NCBI RefSeq assembly: GCF_042242105.1
Contig: NC_092013.1
Location: forward strand, 7,633,618-7,697,617
DNA: 64,000 nt
Direction of reading: 5' to 3'
DNA from: Pempheris klunzingeri
Taxonomy: Eukaryota > Chordata > Actinopteri > Acropomatiformes > Pempheridae
Position 1 is the stretch's first letter. Each line of letters opens with the position of its first letter. Both the position numbers and the translations under genes were made by a program. The notes under the pieces were generated by a model. The model had not been told where the DNA came from. It searched no databases and saw only the letters and a program-made list of their open reading frames with translations. This document shows, piece by piece, positions 1 to 13,300 of this stretch.

Positions 1-1441
1 GGCAGGAAGCAGGAGAGAAAAACATAACCCTGGATGGAGAGCCTCCTCATATCGAATGGAAATATATGGAAATGCACTCTGCCTTTGGCAAAGCACACTT
101 TAGATAGAGGGCGGGCTACTTCTGAGAAGCGGCAAAATGGCGAGAAAATATAAGTGTGTGCAAGTGTGTATGAGAGAGAAAACAGGACGAGTTTTAAGTG
201 TTGATTATATATAGCCTGATTGCTGAGTATTTGTGTTTTCAGTGTGCAATTTTGCCTTTAAACACGACCAATTTCTTCTGTGCGTGCGTCTGTGTGTGGG
301 TGTGGGTGTGATCCTTGATTTTAATGCATGTGAAGAGTGGCAGCGATGACCTTGATAGGAAGGCTTTTCTGTCATCATTTCATCCTTCCTCTGTCAAACA
401 GCACAAACACACTCTTCATTAAAACGGGGTATCGAACTGCACTACTTTTTCAGTATTGACCAGAATCATTCCATCGCACAGAATATCAAAAACTGGAACC
501 TGGCTTTGAACGCTTGGTCAGACACTTTTGCTTGTTTACTATTTCCTCGGATATGTACTTTTTGCTCATTTTAGAGTTAAGTTATTGTGCAGTTGCCTTG
601 CGTTGCACGGTGCATGCATTTGACAAGTTTGGCTTACTTTTCTAAATGAAAAAAAGGTTTTGTAGCAAAACATTTCAGTATTCTTCAGCTCAAGGTGTCA
701 AAAAAACATAGTAGTTTTGGTGTTGGTTCAGAAACTCAGGTACAATATTTCATCATGAAACATTTCACACCTCACAACACACGGAATATGATAGACATTC
801 TGAAGCCGTTGCAATCATGCATTTGCTCTATTTCCACACTCACACACAGCCATACATACAGTGTACACTAATCTGTATGTATTCAAGCATCCTCTGCAGG
901 ATGGAGCCCATACTGAACTTCCTCTTCATCTTGTCCACCTTGACACTCTACTTTCATTGTGTACTTTCCTCGCTCCCTCCTCCTCCTCTGTGTCCTCTTC
1001 ACTGTTACTGATCTCTCTTGCAGTGGCTGTAAGCTGACAACGGTGTGACTTTTTGTGAATTCTAAGTGGGTTATGTGTCTTCTTGCTGAGGCAGTAAATT
1101 TCACAATCTCTTGTGCTGTAATTGTCAACATCAGATTTATGGTATTTTAGAGAAGACATTAGGAAAAAACACATACAGCATGTTTGCAATTTAGTTTTAG
1201 CACCGCAATCAATACAACCTAAGTGGGTATAACCTAAGTTCTCCTCTCCTGTTCTCTCATTTACTGTCCTCTCCTTTTCTCCTTTTTCACTTTTTGTCTT
1301 GTTTCCTCCCTTTTCCTTTTCTGGTTTACCCCTGCAATCCCCTCTCCTCTCCTCTCCTCTCCTCTCCTCTCCTCTCCTCTCCTCTCCTCTCCTCTCCTCT
1401 CCTCTCCTCTCCTCTCCTCTCCTCTCCTCTCCTCTCTCTAG
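1..1441 (+). other. intron of the CAMTA1-type gene (5' end outside window)
   Basis: No exon of the N-terminal CG-1 part was found here. The stretch is AT-rich non-coding DNA with short homopolymers, and it ends in a long CCTCT microsatellite directly before the 1442 exon. Open frames around it on either strand are repeat translations. Confidence 0.7.
1341..1435 (+). repeat. (CCTCT)19 microsatellite forming a polypyrimidine tract
   Basis: Nineteen uninterrupted CCTCT units followed by CTCTAG, whose AG is the splice acceptor of the CAMTA1 CG-1 exon at 1442. No other polypyrimidine tract separates the repeat from the exon. Confidence 0.95.
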
Positions 1442-2303
1442 TGTCTGTATGGCTGCTACGTCCACTCCTCCATCATCCCCACCTTCCATCGTAGATGCTA
1501 TTGGCTGCTGCAGGTAAGCCCACCCCCCTTCCCCACCTGACCTTTTTTCTCACACATTTATACAAAACAAAATTTCGACAGCATTTATAGTGTGTGGATC
1601 ATTTGTTATTAGTTATCATTTATAGAAGCATAGCTTTGTCGTTTCAGGGGTTTTCCCCCCACACATTATGGCCACCTTGTAACATTTACTCCAGCTATGT
1701 TGAGGTTTTATTCACTGTTTTACACAAAACTGGACAACCTCGAATTATATAGTATATTGTCAGTTTCATCTGTTAAACTGTCCATTACATTTTCAAAACC
1801 GAGCACTAAGCTAAACAATAAACCGGCAATAAACATCATCCCCCTCCAAATTAATGAGGCAGACTACAGTGAAAACACTATCACAAAAGCTGGGGTCATA
1901 ATAAAACTGGATGTTGTGGTTTGAGTGGAGTGCCCCACACACACACATACAAACACACACACGCCACTATAACATACAGAGGATTTGCCAGACTTTGCCA
2001 TCTCTTGCACAACGCGAACACACAGCGCAGTGCAGAGTAGTAAAAATATTTTTTTGCAAGAAGTTGACTGTAACTTCCACTGTGGTAGAAAACCCTGACT
2101 TTCAATACTTAAAGTGAGCATCTCAGGCTCTACGCTCTATGTGGTCCTCTCCATGAAAACACCCTGGAGCAACAAACAACACACATACAATATGCTCACA
2201 CCAGCACACACACGCACAGGTGTCCCCGGTGTATAAAAGCACGCTGCTTTTCATAGAGATGTTGGACTCACTCTGTTGCTCATGTGCTCATGTGAAAGAC
2301 TAC

Positions 2304-2342
<39 letters not shown>

Positions 2343-5300
2343 GTCTCTCCCTCTACTGGTTGTGCCAGAGATGGTCACGAGGCTATCATCATCTTCAGTC
2401 GACAGGCTGATGAATCTTAGACATGCAGGCATACATTTACACTGCCTCTCTCTTTATCTCTCTCAGTTCATTTCAAAGAAAGTATTGAATACCCAGCAAC
2501 GTTCATTTAAAATATGGAAATGCATACATATTTATGTATTCCTTACCAGAATATCCTGCATAATTTGTCACATGAAATTTACAAGGACATTCCAGCCACC
2601 GGCCGTAAATTAAATTTGCCCTTACCCAATATATTTTCTTTTTCAGCGTGTCCGACTAGTTAGATCCCAGCAGTCTGAAATTATGAAGGGAAATTCTACT
2701 TGCTTTATCAGTAAAGTAACATTTTCTGCTCTTTGCACAGATATCAAAACACATCAGTGGATGTGATCATAAATCAGTCTGTGAGTGCTGTTGCATTGCA
2801 CAGTGTGGTGCTGTAGCAGCCCACTGTGCCATCCTCTTTTGGAGAGAAAAGTGTTCCACCTCAGCAGGTCCTCCCCCTCACCTGAGTCTGTCTACTGAAT
2901 CTTTTATCAAGAGGAGCTTCTCTCTCGCTTGCTCCTAACACACGCGCTCACACACACACACACACACACGGGAGCACACCTGTTGAATCATTCATGGGGC
3001 AGAAATTCCATAGGTCCACTGGTGTCCTATAGTATAGTAAGACACACTCTCCCTCTGTTTTTCTCGGTCTCTCTCCCTCTCTCTCTTTCTCTCTCTCTCT
3101 CTATATATTTATATATATCACGCACGCACATACACACAAACACACATGTGGACACTTCCACAGCCTCTGCGGGGTCAGGGAGGGAGTGATGAGTGGGCTT
3201 GAGCTGTTAAATCTTTTATGGGCAGGTGAAAGAATCTTATCTGACACGCTATGTCCGACCTCCTCCCTGACCTCCACGTTCTCTCCCGCTTTCCCTCTCC
3301 ATTTCCTCTCCTTCCACTCCCTCTGTAAATAGACTCTATCATTTTATTCACTCCCTCCAGTATGCTGGTAAGAACATGACAATGAATTAATGACTAAAGT
3401 CTGTGTTAAACTAATGCCATGTGCGTGCATATCTGTGTGTTTGCGTGTGCGTCCCTGTGCTGCAGAACCCAGACATTGTGCTGGTGCACTACCTGAATGT
3501 ACCGGCAGTGGACGACAGTGGGAAGCCATGTGGTCCCGTCCTCTGCTCCATCAACACAGACAGGAAGGAGTGGGCCAAGTGGAGCAAGGAGGAGCTCATT
3601 GGACAACTCAAACCCATGTGTGAGTTAGCTTTACCGTCATTTCAGCACTCAGGACTCACCTCCCTCCTACTCTCAAGCTCTCATGTTTCAGCCCTCACAC
3701 TTTTCCTAATCCTGGGGCTGTGAGTCACCTTGGGTCAATAACAATACCACTTGTCATGGTGCAGTAATGATGAAAAAGATGATGATGTACCGTGGCCAAG
3801 TTGCAAAATTAATCTGTAGGAAACCAATGTAATAAATCTAAAACACAGATAATTTGGTTCACTGGCTTGCTTGCAGGTTTTGTAAACAACTTGGCAGCAG
3901 AATGGGGCACAGTCTGGAGCTGTGCCATTATTTATCAGATGAGGCAACAGGTGATTTCAGCATTTCAGGGGAGATTATGTGAAAAAATCCCTCTCGCATC
4001 AAGGACAAATATCTAATCTTAGCTGTGTTAATGATTTAGAATAAACATCTTGTTGATACGTCGCTGAGGGTAAAAGATAAATCACTATGCCAAAAAGCGA
4101 CACCTGGACTTGCCACGATGTGTGTTCAGGCGTTAACGGTGGCCTTATGTTTTATTTTTGATTTTGATGAAAGAAGATATAGGACGTCATATCCTTCCTG
4201 TCAGCATGACAACAACACAGTACAAAGTAGAGATATATTTAAAGACAATAATGTTCCTTAAAAAGCCGCCTATTGAAAAGACATTCAGTACATACATACC
4301 ATTCAGATGAGCTCTCTACAGATTTAGATTTTGTTTTTGATCCAGCAGTCAGCGCCATGCTGCCACCTAGAGGCAGATACACATTTCACTCAGGAAAGGG
4401 AGGGATAGAGGGAAAGAAGACAGAGGCGCCCAAAATATCCAGCATGTATTATTCATAGCTGAGCATCAGGGAGTAGATAACTCCAGTACACACAATAATA
4501 CACATACACACACACTTACCTAATCTCACCCATCTTTTGATCTGGTTTGAAAGGGCAAATAAGGACAGCTGCCCAAAATTAAGTGGCTTGTTGACTAATG
4601 TAGTGCCTCACCTCTCACTCTCCCCACTGAATCATATTCCCTCTCGCTCTTCTACCTGCCCTAATTTGCTCACACAAAATAGCTTTGTGTTTTTTCCTTC
4701 CCTAGAACTTCTCTTTTGATCACTGATATGATCCCTCAGTGGTGACAGGGGTTTAAATGAGCTTTAGGCCTCCGGAACTTAAACTGTTTGGTATTTGTTG
4801 TTTCACTCTGAAAAAAGAATTGTCTTAATCCAAAGAAATGCAAATGAAGCCCTCTAATTTAGAAACTGGAAACACCTTCAGATGTTAGTGTTTGCAAAAG
4901 AAGCATATTGCACATTGCACATATATGTATTTTAAGTTTTTGAACACTCAAACATCTCAAGCAGTGGTATCACTTTTTTATGATCTCGGTTTTCTGTACA
5001 CATTCTAAACACTGGAGGGCGCTGTTACACACTGTCAAATGTGTGTGAGGTATTGCTACATAAAGACTGACCTGAACACCCGCATGGGTAGAAAATAAAG
5101 ACAGTGTGTTTTGTCTGAAATTATGTTTCCCTCATTTAAATGTCTCCTCTGTCAGGTGCTGGAAGCAGCCTGCATCAGAAATGTTCCAGTGTCAAGCAGC
5201 GCATCATCTCATCCAAGCAGGAGTCAGGGGCAGCAGCAGGAGGTGGAGCTACAGTGGGTACCGGCGTAGCAGCCGGCCAGAGAGCCGAGGAGGCAGATGG

Positions 5301-8300
5301 CACAGAGGTCCAGAACAGCGATGTGTCAGAGGGCCAGACAGAGCCCAGTCCTGGAGGGGGCAGGAGCAGAGCGGGCGGAGGAGAGAGAAGGAATGGCAGG
5401 ATAACCAAACCCTCCCTACTCCCACAGAGCAGCATGGAAGTGTCCTCATCTACCTCCACCAACCAGGTGGAGGTCCCTGACACCACCCAGAGCTCCCCAT
5501 TGTCAATCACCAGCGACATGGCTGACAGCCCCGCTCTCGCCATCGGGGCTGGTTTGTCACAGAGCACAGCTGTGTTCATGTCTGAGGTCACCACACTGAC
5601 TGGGGACTCGGTTTACTCGGCCGGTCACACCCACCTGCTGGCATCCGCCCATGAAAGCACCACCGCTGGTATCCTGTTGGCTGTTGCCCCTGAAAACCAG
5701 AGGTTTGCATCATTTCCTGGTGGTGTGGGCTTAGGGGACGGAGGAGAGTTAGTTCTATCCAGCTCTCTAGACTCTGGTGGAGGAGTCAGCCTTCCTGAGA
5801 CTACCATGACCTTTGACCCTGATTGCTTCCTCAACAATCCCAAGCAGGGCCAGACATATGGAGGAGGTGGAGGGAAGACGGAGGGGTGTAATGGTGATGA
5901 TGGAGGACTCCACTGTTCCTCTAATGGCTTTGTCTACAACCCAGCCCTTGTCAACAACATCAAGACGGAAACTACACCTCTGGAGCAGCCGCTGGCCTCT
6001 CAGGGTAGCTACGTGGGAGAAGGCACAGGCCTCAGCCCCAGCACCACCCTGGAGCAGATGGACTTCAGTGCTGTGATGTCATCAGCCTGCGTCCCGAGTC
6101 TGACCCAACCTGCACACCACCCCTCCCCCAGCCTCTTTCTGCAGGCCTCCCCCCAGACAAGCCAGCCTTCCCAGCTGCAGACCAACGGTACTGAGACAGC
6201 CCAGGAGTCGGGCAAGGCCCAGGCTTACATCGGTCTGCCCACGGTGCCAACAGACTCTCCAGTCACCAATGGAGACCCGCACACACATCTCCACCAAACC
6301 AGCCCAGACCAGCAGGGCCTGTGTGGAAGGAACGGACAAGGAGCAGCAGTGGGATCTTTTCCTCTCACGCAACAGGATACGACTGTCGACCAGTCAGGCA
6401 GCAGGAGACACAGAGAGGTTGGAGGTTTAGAGAAGGCCTCTGAGAATGGAGGGGACTTACTTCTGAAGCCGGGGGATCCTCACGAGACCTTCACGAGTGT
6501 TGACACCGAGCACTACCTGCAACCCACAGATGACAATGGAGGAGGAGAGGAAGGTGGAGGAGGTGGTGGAGGAGGAGGAGGAGGTGGGGGAGGAGGAGGG
6601 GAAAATGAGATTCTCTGTAACGGTGTAAGCTTGTCAGGGGCCACCAGTTCAGTGGTGGCCAGTCCTCAGTCCATAGCTACTGGTGCAAGCATCGAGGGGG
6701 CTCTCTACAGCTCTCCTCTTCCTCAGCAAGGTGGGGGGGTCTCAGCTACAACAGCTGGAGCAGGAGCGGCCATCAGTCTGGAAGGCTTTGAGGCTTCATT
6801 TGGAAGCCAGTTCTCTGATCTCATCAATGATTTCATTTCGGTTGAGGGGTCCGGAGGTGGGGTGGGGGCAGCTGTCACTGGGGTTCTGATGCCCCAGGAG
6901 GGGGCCGCAGGAGAGGAGCAGGGCACAGGAGCAGGCCACCTGCAGGGCTCGGAGGTGGAGCAGGGAGCTCTGGGACTGCTCCAGGAGACTGGGAGGCTGT
7001 TTGGCGTGACAGACTACTCCCCAGAGTGGTCTTATCCAGAGGTTAGTAAACCTAACATGATTATCATTCATTATTTATTCAACATTGTTCCCTAGAAGAA
7101 AATCAGCCCTTCCACCACATGATTGACGGTGGCTCGCACTGATGTTAAACTTTGAAATCACACTCAACACAGGCAGCCAGACTGGCTGTGTGGTCGTTAA
7201 GGATAAAGAATATCTCAGACTTAGCTGATTGGATTTTGATGAAATTTCAATATTACACTGATTCCCCTGGGTGGCTTCATTAATTTAACCATGTACCACT
7301 TATAATATCTCAGACATCAGTTCTGTCATTGAATTATGATGAAACTTGTGGAAACACAGCATCCATCAACCTTCTTTTTCTAAAAACAAAGACTTGCCAA
7401 AAGTGGTTAATACTATTAGTGGGGAAAAAAGCGTCATGAAGAACATTATTGATCAACCATATCTCCAACATGTGCACATATTAAGCTGCAACTCTCCTTT
7501 TTTTGACAAAAAAAACATAGTTTTCCTCCAAAATCTCAAAGGGTGATGGCATATTTTAAGTTATTTGCAATTAACTTAAAAGAAGCACCGCACGTACCAA
7601 AATAAAACCCAACCAAATGCTGGTTCATGGCTCTAAAAAACATTTTCCGTTTTTATATACTCTCACTAACTCCAGCTTTTTTTGTTGGACAATATGTTGT
7701 TTATTTTTAGCTACAGTAGAGAAAACACATGGCAGTGCCGTGCAGATGGTGCAAACAAGTTTCTTCCACTTGGATGTAGGGCCCTGCACAGCCTCTAGAG
7801 GCTGCTACCACGCCTTTCAGTCTCACGGATTTGTTGTTGAAAATACAATATCCACTTTGTACATGAGGCACGTTATAACAGCTGTCATATAATAGAAAAC
7901 AAAGATAAAGGCTGCTGTGTCTGTGAGGTACGTGTTTGTGACAGATAGGATCAGGATATTTGACAGAAACACTCAAAAGAGATTCTGTGTCCGCATGCTA
8001 GCACACTGACAGATGACAACAGGATATTGTAGTTTGCATGCAGTGATGTGTCTCATTCTCACACAGACTCTCGTTTCTCTTCAGTAACTATGTTTTAACG
8101 TGTACCCAGAAGCTCCTCTGTGTGATATCAGACTGAGATCTCTGTGTGTGTCACAGGGCGGAGTGAAGGTGCTGATCACAGGTCCGTGGTTGGAGTCAAG
8201 CAGTGAGTACAGCTGCCTCTTTGACCACATCAGTGTCCCTGCTGCCCTCATCCAGCCCGGGGTGCTGCGCTGCTACTGCCCAGGTAACACACCCATGTAT

Positions 8301-9241
8301 GCACACACTCTCACACAGCACACACTCCTTATCTCTGTCTCTGTATACGGAAAAACACTTTGTTTTTAAATTGAAACCGTATCCCAACCGTCACCTTAGC
8401 AATCCCTATTATAAGCAGTTTCAGGCGAAAAAAAAACTACTTCCTCAGCATACAAAGAGTCTGACAATGTCAGCTGCACGCCTTCATTGGGAGATGCAGC
8501 CCCTTTTATAAAAGAAGATAAGAGCAGTATAAAGAGGTAGGCATACAATGAATATCGCTCTTTTAGAAATGTGTTTTGGAATGTTATAGTAAGTGATACA
8601 TGAGTCACATCCTGCCGCATATAGTGTGATCAGAAGAAAACTGCAAGGTAAATAGTCTCCTGCAGGCATTAGCACTCACAAAAGCCACACTCGACATTCA
8701 CAGCATATAATGGTTAACATACTTGTCCTGAAATTATGCACAGTCAGCCTCACTAATTCCTTATCTGATGTCTGTTTCCAGCCCATGACACAGGACTGGT
8801 GATGCTGCAGGTAGCTATGGGTGGTGAGGTCATCTCTTCCTCGGTGGTGTTTGAATACAAGGCACGTGACCTTCCGGCCCTGCCATCTTCTCAGCATGAC
8901 TGGCTGTCCCTTGACGGTGAGAGCAGTTGTTTGTGTTTTTTTGAGCACAGTTACACGCTAATTGTCTGGTGTTATTTACTCAATAAAGAGCATAAAACAT
9001 AATGAGACTCGTACAAAACTGCCTCACAGTGTGTCTGGGGTGTTGCATGTATAACTAGCCAATAGAGCATAGTGAGAGAGCAAGTGTGTGCAATTTATGA
9101 TGCTTTGTTTAAATTCATGCACTTGACTGTTATTTATCACACAAATTACATCTCCTGTTCTTTCCTTTGTTACTTTTACTTTTTGTCCTGCCTTTAACGC
9201 CTCTTTCATTTTAGATCAATCAAACTTTGGGAAAACCTGTT

Positions 9242-9273
<32 letters not shown>

Positions 9274-10312
9274 GAGCTGGGCTGTCATGTTCTGAGATAT
9301 TTTGTCCACAGCCGCAGATGTACTGACCAGTGTGGTGTCATTGCTGCTTGATATTTGGCTGAATTGTGTTGTTCTGAGCCTGGATGACGATGTTTCTTTT
9401 TTTTTACATTGAGGCAGTAATTCAAGAAGGAATCAAAGCTCCTGAACTGTTTTTACACCTGTTCTGTGAAAGGTGTGAATGTAAACCTGCACCTTTCAAC
9501 CTCCACGGTCCCCATATTTATGAGGGCTTTGTCTCAGTTTTTAATCATTAATCATGGTGTTCTCATGTTGGAGAAAAATCTAATCCAGCAAATCATTTAG
9601 TCAAAGCTGTGGTTCTTCTGAGTGAGATTTCAGTGATACTGAAATTAAAACACTAGAAGATGTTAGAGGACAATTAAATGTTCTGTGAGTCGGCTGTAGG
9701 GGATTGGTTGCAAATATCTGCACAGCACCGTGGGGTAAGCTTCTGTGTGCAAATATATCTCCTGATGCGGCTGCAGCTGGGAGACACGCGGGTCTCCTGA
9801 GCGAGGCATGTCCTGGGTTACTCCGTGTTCGCCCCCGTCTCCGCGTTGCGCAATGCGGCAATGCGGCTCTACAGGCGCAGCAGGCTGGCTGTTCGCTGGA
9901 GTGAAGGGCAAGGACGTGGTGGCACGATCGCGGTCCGCTTGACAGTCACAATGTTGGGCACCACCGGCAGTGCGCCGTGCAGCCTCACACACCGCTAAAT
10001 ATAGCCTCTGCCTTTGACTTTCAACAATGATACCGAGACCTGGATATGCGCTCTGGTTCTTTTCGCTCAAGTCCTTTGTTTGGCCTCAAATGCAGGCTAC
10101 ATCAAACCCTCAGTGCCTGGTTAAAAATAAATAAATAAACAGACGTGGATAATTATTTTTAAGCAAATATGCGACATTGTCACATGTCATTGCTCCAAAT
10201 CAGTGTGCAGTCTATTGTTGTACCGATGACGAGTGAGCCTCCTGCAGCTCCTGCAGAGTCTGGCGGGCCGATTTGAAGCGAGTCTGCTCCCTCAGACACA
10301 ACGTGGAGACTG

Positions 10313-10343
<31 letters not shown>

Positions 10344-13300
10344 TCTCTCTCTCTCTCCCTCTCTCTCTTAGTTGTGTTTTGCTCGGTCGGAGTAGCAATG
10401 TGTGAGCCGCACACTTCAAACTAACGGGGTTGAGCAGAAGCGGGAACAAAGAGATCAGCAGATAGAGAGACGCGCTGTGTGGGTTCGTAGCTTATTTTGA
10501 TTTCAAACTGATAATTTTTTTAAATTGCCGTTTTAGGTCTGTGTTGTTTGTTGCTGGGTTAAGTTGGGTTGTTGTTGTTTTTTTTCTGTCATGCTGCTGT
10601 AGATGGACATAAATGTGGTTGTTGTCTAACATGTCGACTTCATAGCTGCCGAGCATTGGAAGAACTTTTGCATTTCACGTCTCACATGTGTTGCCCAGCC
10701 TGTGTTGATTTCAGACAAAGGGATGGAAGAAATGTCACAAGTCCTCACGGTGTTTGCACGCTAGATGTCTGAAGTAAAAAAAAAAAGAGAGAGACTGAGA
10801 GAGACTGCTTGATTTCTGTCGCCGACCTGATGTTTCCAAGCTTGTGTAGCCTCATTCAGCGGTGGAGCTGGCCAGCTTCAGCACCAGCAGCAGTGGACAG
10901 CGCCTCTGAACTCTTAACAACACATGAATGAAGGGAGGCTGATGAGGAGGCCCACATCATAACAGGCCTGCAGACTCAGATATGTGGGCATGCTGTAGAT
11001 GTTTACATTTTTAGATGCTCATGTTTGCTACTTTCTTCTGTGCCAAACTCTTTCGGATGAATGAAAAAATGGAGATGTCCAAGTCTTCTGTTATCAGAGT
11101 TTGGTGATCTCACTTGTTAACTGTGCTGTGGCTGGACAGTGGTGAGACCACATGCAGAGATTTGTTTACTGGAGAATAATCCATGGAAACAAAGCACTGT
11201 TGTGGAGGAAAAATCCTTCAGCAGAACAGAAACAGTTCAGTCCGTAGATCCACAGGTAGCCAGTACAGCTACCATCAAACCATCAAAGAAACTTTGAAAA
11301 GCTGATTTGCATAAATCATCTGTAATCCAGTGAGGCACGGCCTTTAGAGAAGCAGGAGTACTTGTGCAGTGTTTTACTGGTTAATTATAATCCATTTACT
11401 TAATTCATACACTCAAAAACAATTCATAAAACAGTGTATTCAATTTGCATTTAAATGATGTGATTAAAAACTATTAGTAAAGATATAATTGCATGCTGTT
11501 GACATGATGAATAAAGTCATTAACTGTTTTAATGAATTCCAGGAATTACTTTTAAAGGAGGAGTTTCCAGTGTTCCAGTGGCCTTTCTTGTATTCCTCTT
11601 TATCCGTCATAACATGATCCTTGCAGCATCAAGTACTTAAGTAGCAGATACGGCAGGTAGATAAATGAATTGTGAAATGGAAAATGACGTGAAATTAGAA
11701 AATAATTTGAAAGCCTGTTTGAAAGTCATTTTGACTTTAGTAATTCACATGTCTATTAAGGAGGGTAGTTGAATGACCATGTCATCCCTATTTAATTGCC
11801 TAATTTCAATGCAAATTTGTCAACTTAAAAATTACATTCTAATTAATATCCGTATTAATATCAAAATAACAACAAATATCCTCATAGCAGATGCCAATCC
11901 CTTTACTCTTCTCAATCAATTTGATTGTCATGTGACCTGAAATCTATTTAACTTTTCCTTTTTGAGGGTGTGCGTGTCGCTTTATGCAAACTGTATTTGT
12001 ATGAATGTGTTTTCTGTTGTGTTGGGTGATTACAGCTGCCTCATATGTGTTCTTATGTTTGGCAGCTAAAACAGTGAAGTGTTTCGCTTTGTCAAAGGGC
12101 TGTATTCCCAGAAAGCGATGCTCCTCCTCCAATTGGCAGAGTGGGAAGGGAGGAGCCAGAGCCTGTGTGTCGCTCTCATGGCTCCGCCCTTTCGGCTCAG
12201 TTTGTGTGCTGCAGACAGCAGAAAGAAAAATAGGAGTGAAATGAGAGGAGAGGAAAATAGAGAGACTGAGTGAGAGAGCAGCAGGTGGGATGACATAATG
12301 TGCACTGCAGCAAAACTGCAGCAGCAGTGAAACAAAGGGTCACACTTGCACACAGCAGTGCCACAGACACAAAACCTACATTTAGTGTTAGATGTATACT
12401 GTCTCTCACACATACACACTTACAAACACACAAACAGCTCCCTTGGTTCCCAATTTCCCATTGTTGGAAGGGGATTTATTGGATTTCAGTCCTAATTTAT
12501 TTTCCAGTATTGAGCCCCTCAAAGAGGAGCTTCCCTCTCTAAGCCTCTCTAAGTAGGATTTACTACAACATAATATTGATTTGCTTAAATGCAACAAACA
12601 ACGAGCCAACGCTTACAGCTCTCTGTGTCCCACCTTCATTTCTGTAGATACCCAGTTCAGGATGTCCATCTTGGAGCGTCTGGAGCAGATGGAACAGAGA
12701 ATGGCTGAGATAACCAATCAGAACCCCAGCTCAGAAACCATGGCAACCAAGGGCGGTGGAGTGGAAGGGGGAGGAGCCTCTGATCAGCAGTCTCAAGTAA
12801 GGCGGAGAGAAGAGGAAGAAAGTGGTTTAGTTTGGGTGAAATTGTCCTTTTCAGCGATGTAACCTGAATCAGTATAAAGTGAGCAGCACATGTAAACAAC
12901 ATGAAATAAAACTGGCGTTTTAGCTATAAAATGTCATTAGTCATTAGTTTATTCAATGATCATAAGTACGTTTATTTAGTATGGCACTTTTTAAAACCTG
13001 TACAATATCATGCAATCAAGAACAAATTACCGCCAACATCAGATTCAGAGAGGTGCTGAATCCACTTTGTGGTATTTTCTGATGTCGTCTTGATGAGAAC
13101 TGATCAAATATATAGTAAAATCTGACATTTGTTGCAGGGTTTTTTCATTTTTTTGCAAAGATTGCCCAAGCATGTTACAGTATCCTGACTCCTTCAGAGC
13201 TAGAGTTTAGTGCATACACACTAAAATGAAGATTACTCTTTCTTAGTAAAAACAAACCTTTGTGACACCTTGAAAAACTATTGGAAAAACCAGCAGCAAT

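Larger units (their letters stand above)
8917..12647 (+). other. long CAMTA1 intron with GC-rich islets
   Basis: A 3.7-kb intron between the TIG-domain exon and the FRMSILERLEQ exon. It holds a (GT)n at 9243-9272, a CpG-rich islet at about 9740-10000, a (CT)n tract at 10311-10369, and a second GC-rich patch with CCAAT and GC-box-like sequences at about 12118-12210. No convincing coding exon was found. Confidence 0.7.

Noticed and set aside
926-1489. Minus-strand open frame with a GEERR repeat
   Set aside because: Translation of the CCTCT microsatellite on the opposite strand; no splice context, no homology, and it overlaps a real plus-strand exon.
4100-4140. TGG ACT TGC (W-T-C) resembling the missing CAMTA exon
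   Set aside because: Flanking codons do not match (no HGIK before it, no SNGN after it) and there is no acceptor in the right phase; chance match.
5140-5155. ATG at 5140 as the start of a separate 651-residue protein
   Set aside because: The bases lie in the intron before the acceptor CTCTGTCAG; the exon starts at 5156 and continues a longer CAMTA1 protein.
12066-12433. Minus-strand cysteine/serine-rich open frames opposite the GC-rich patch
   Set aside because: No family signature, no splice signals and low-complexity composition.
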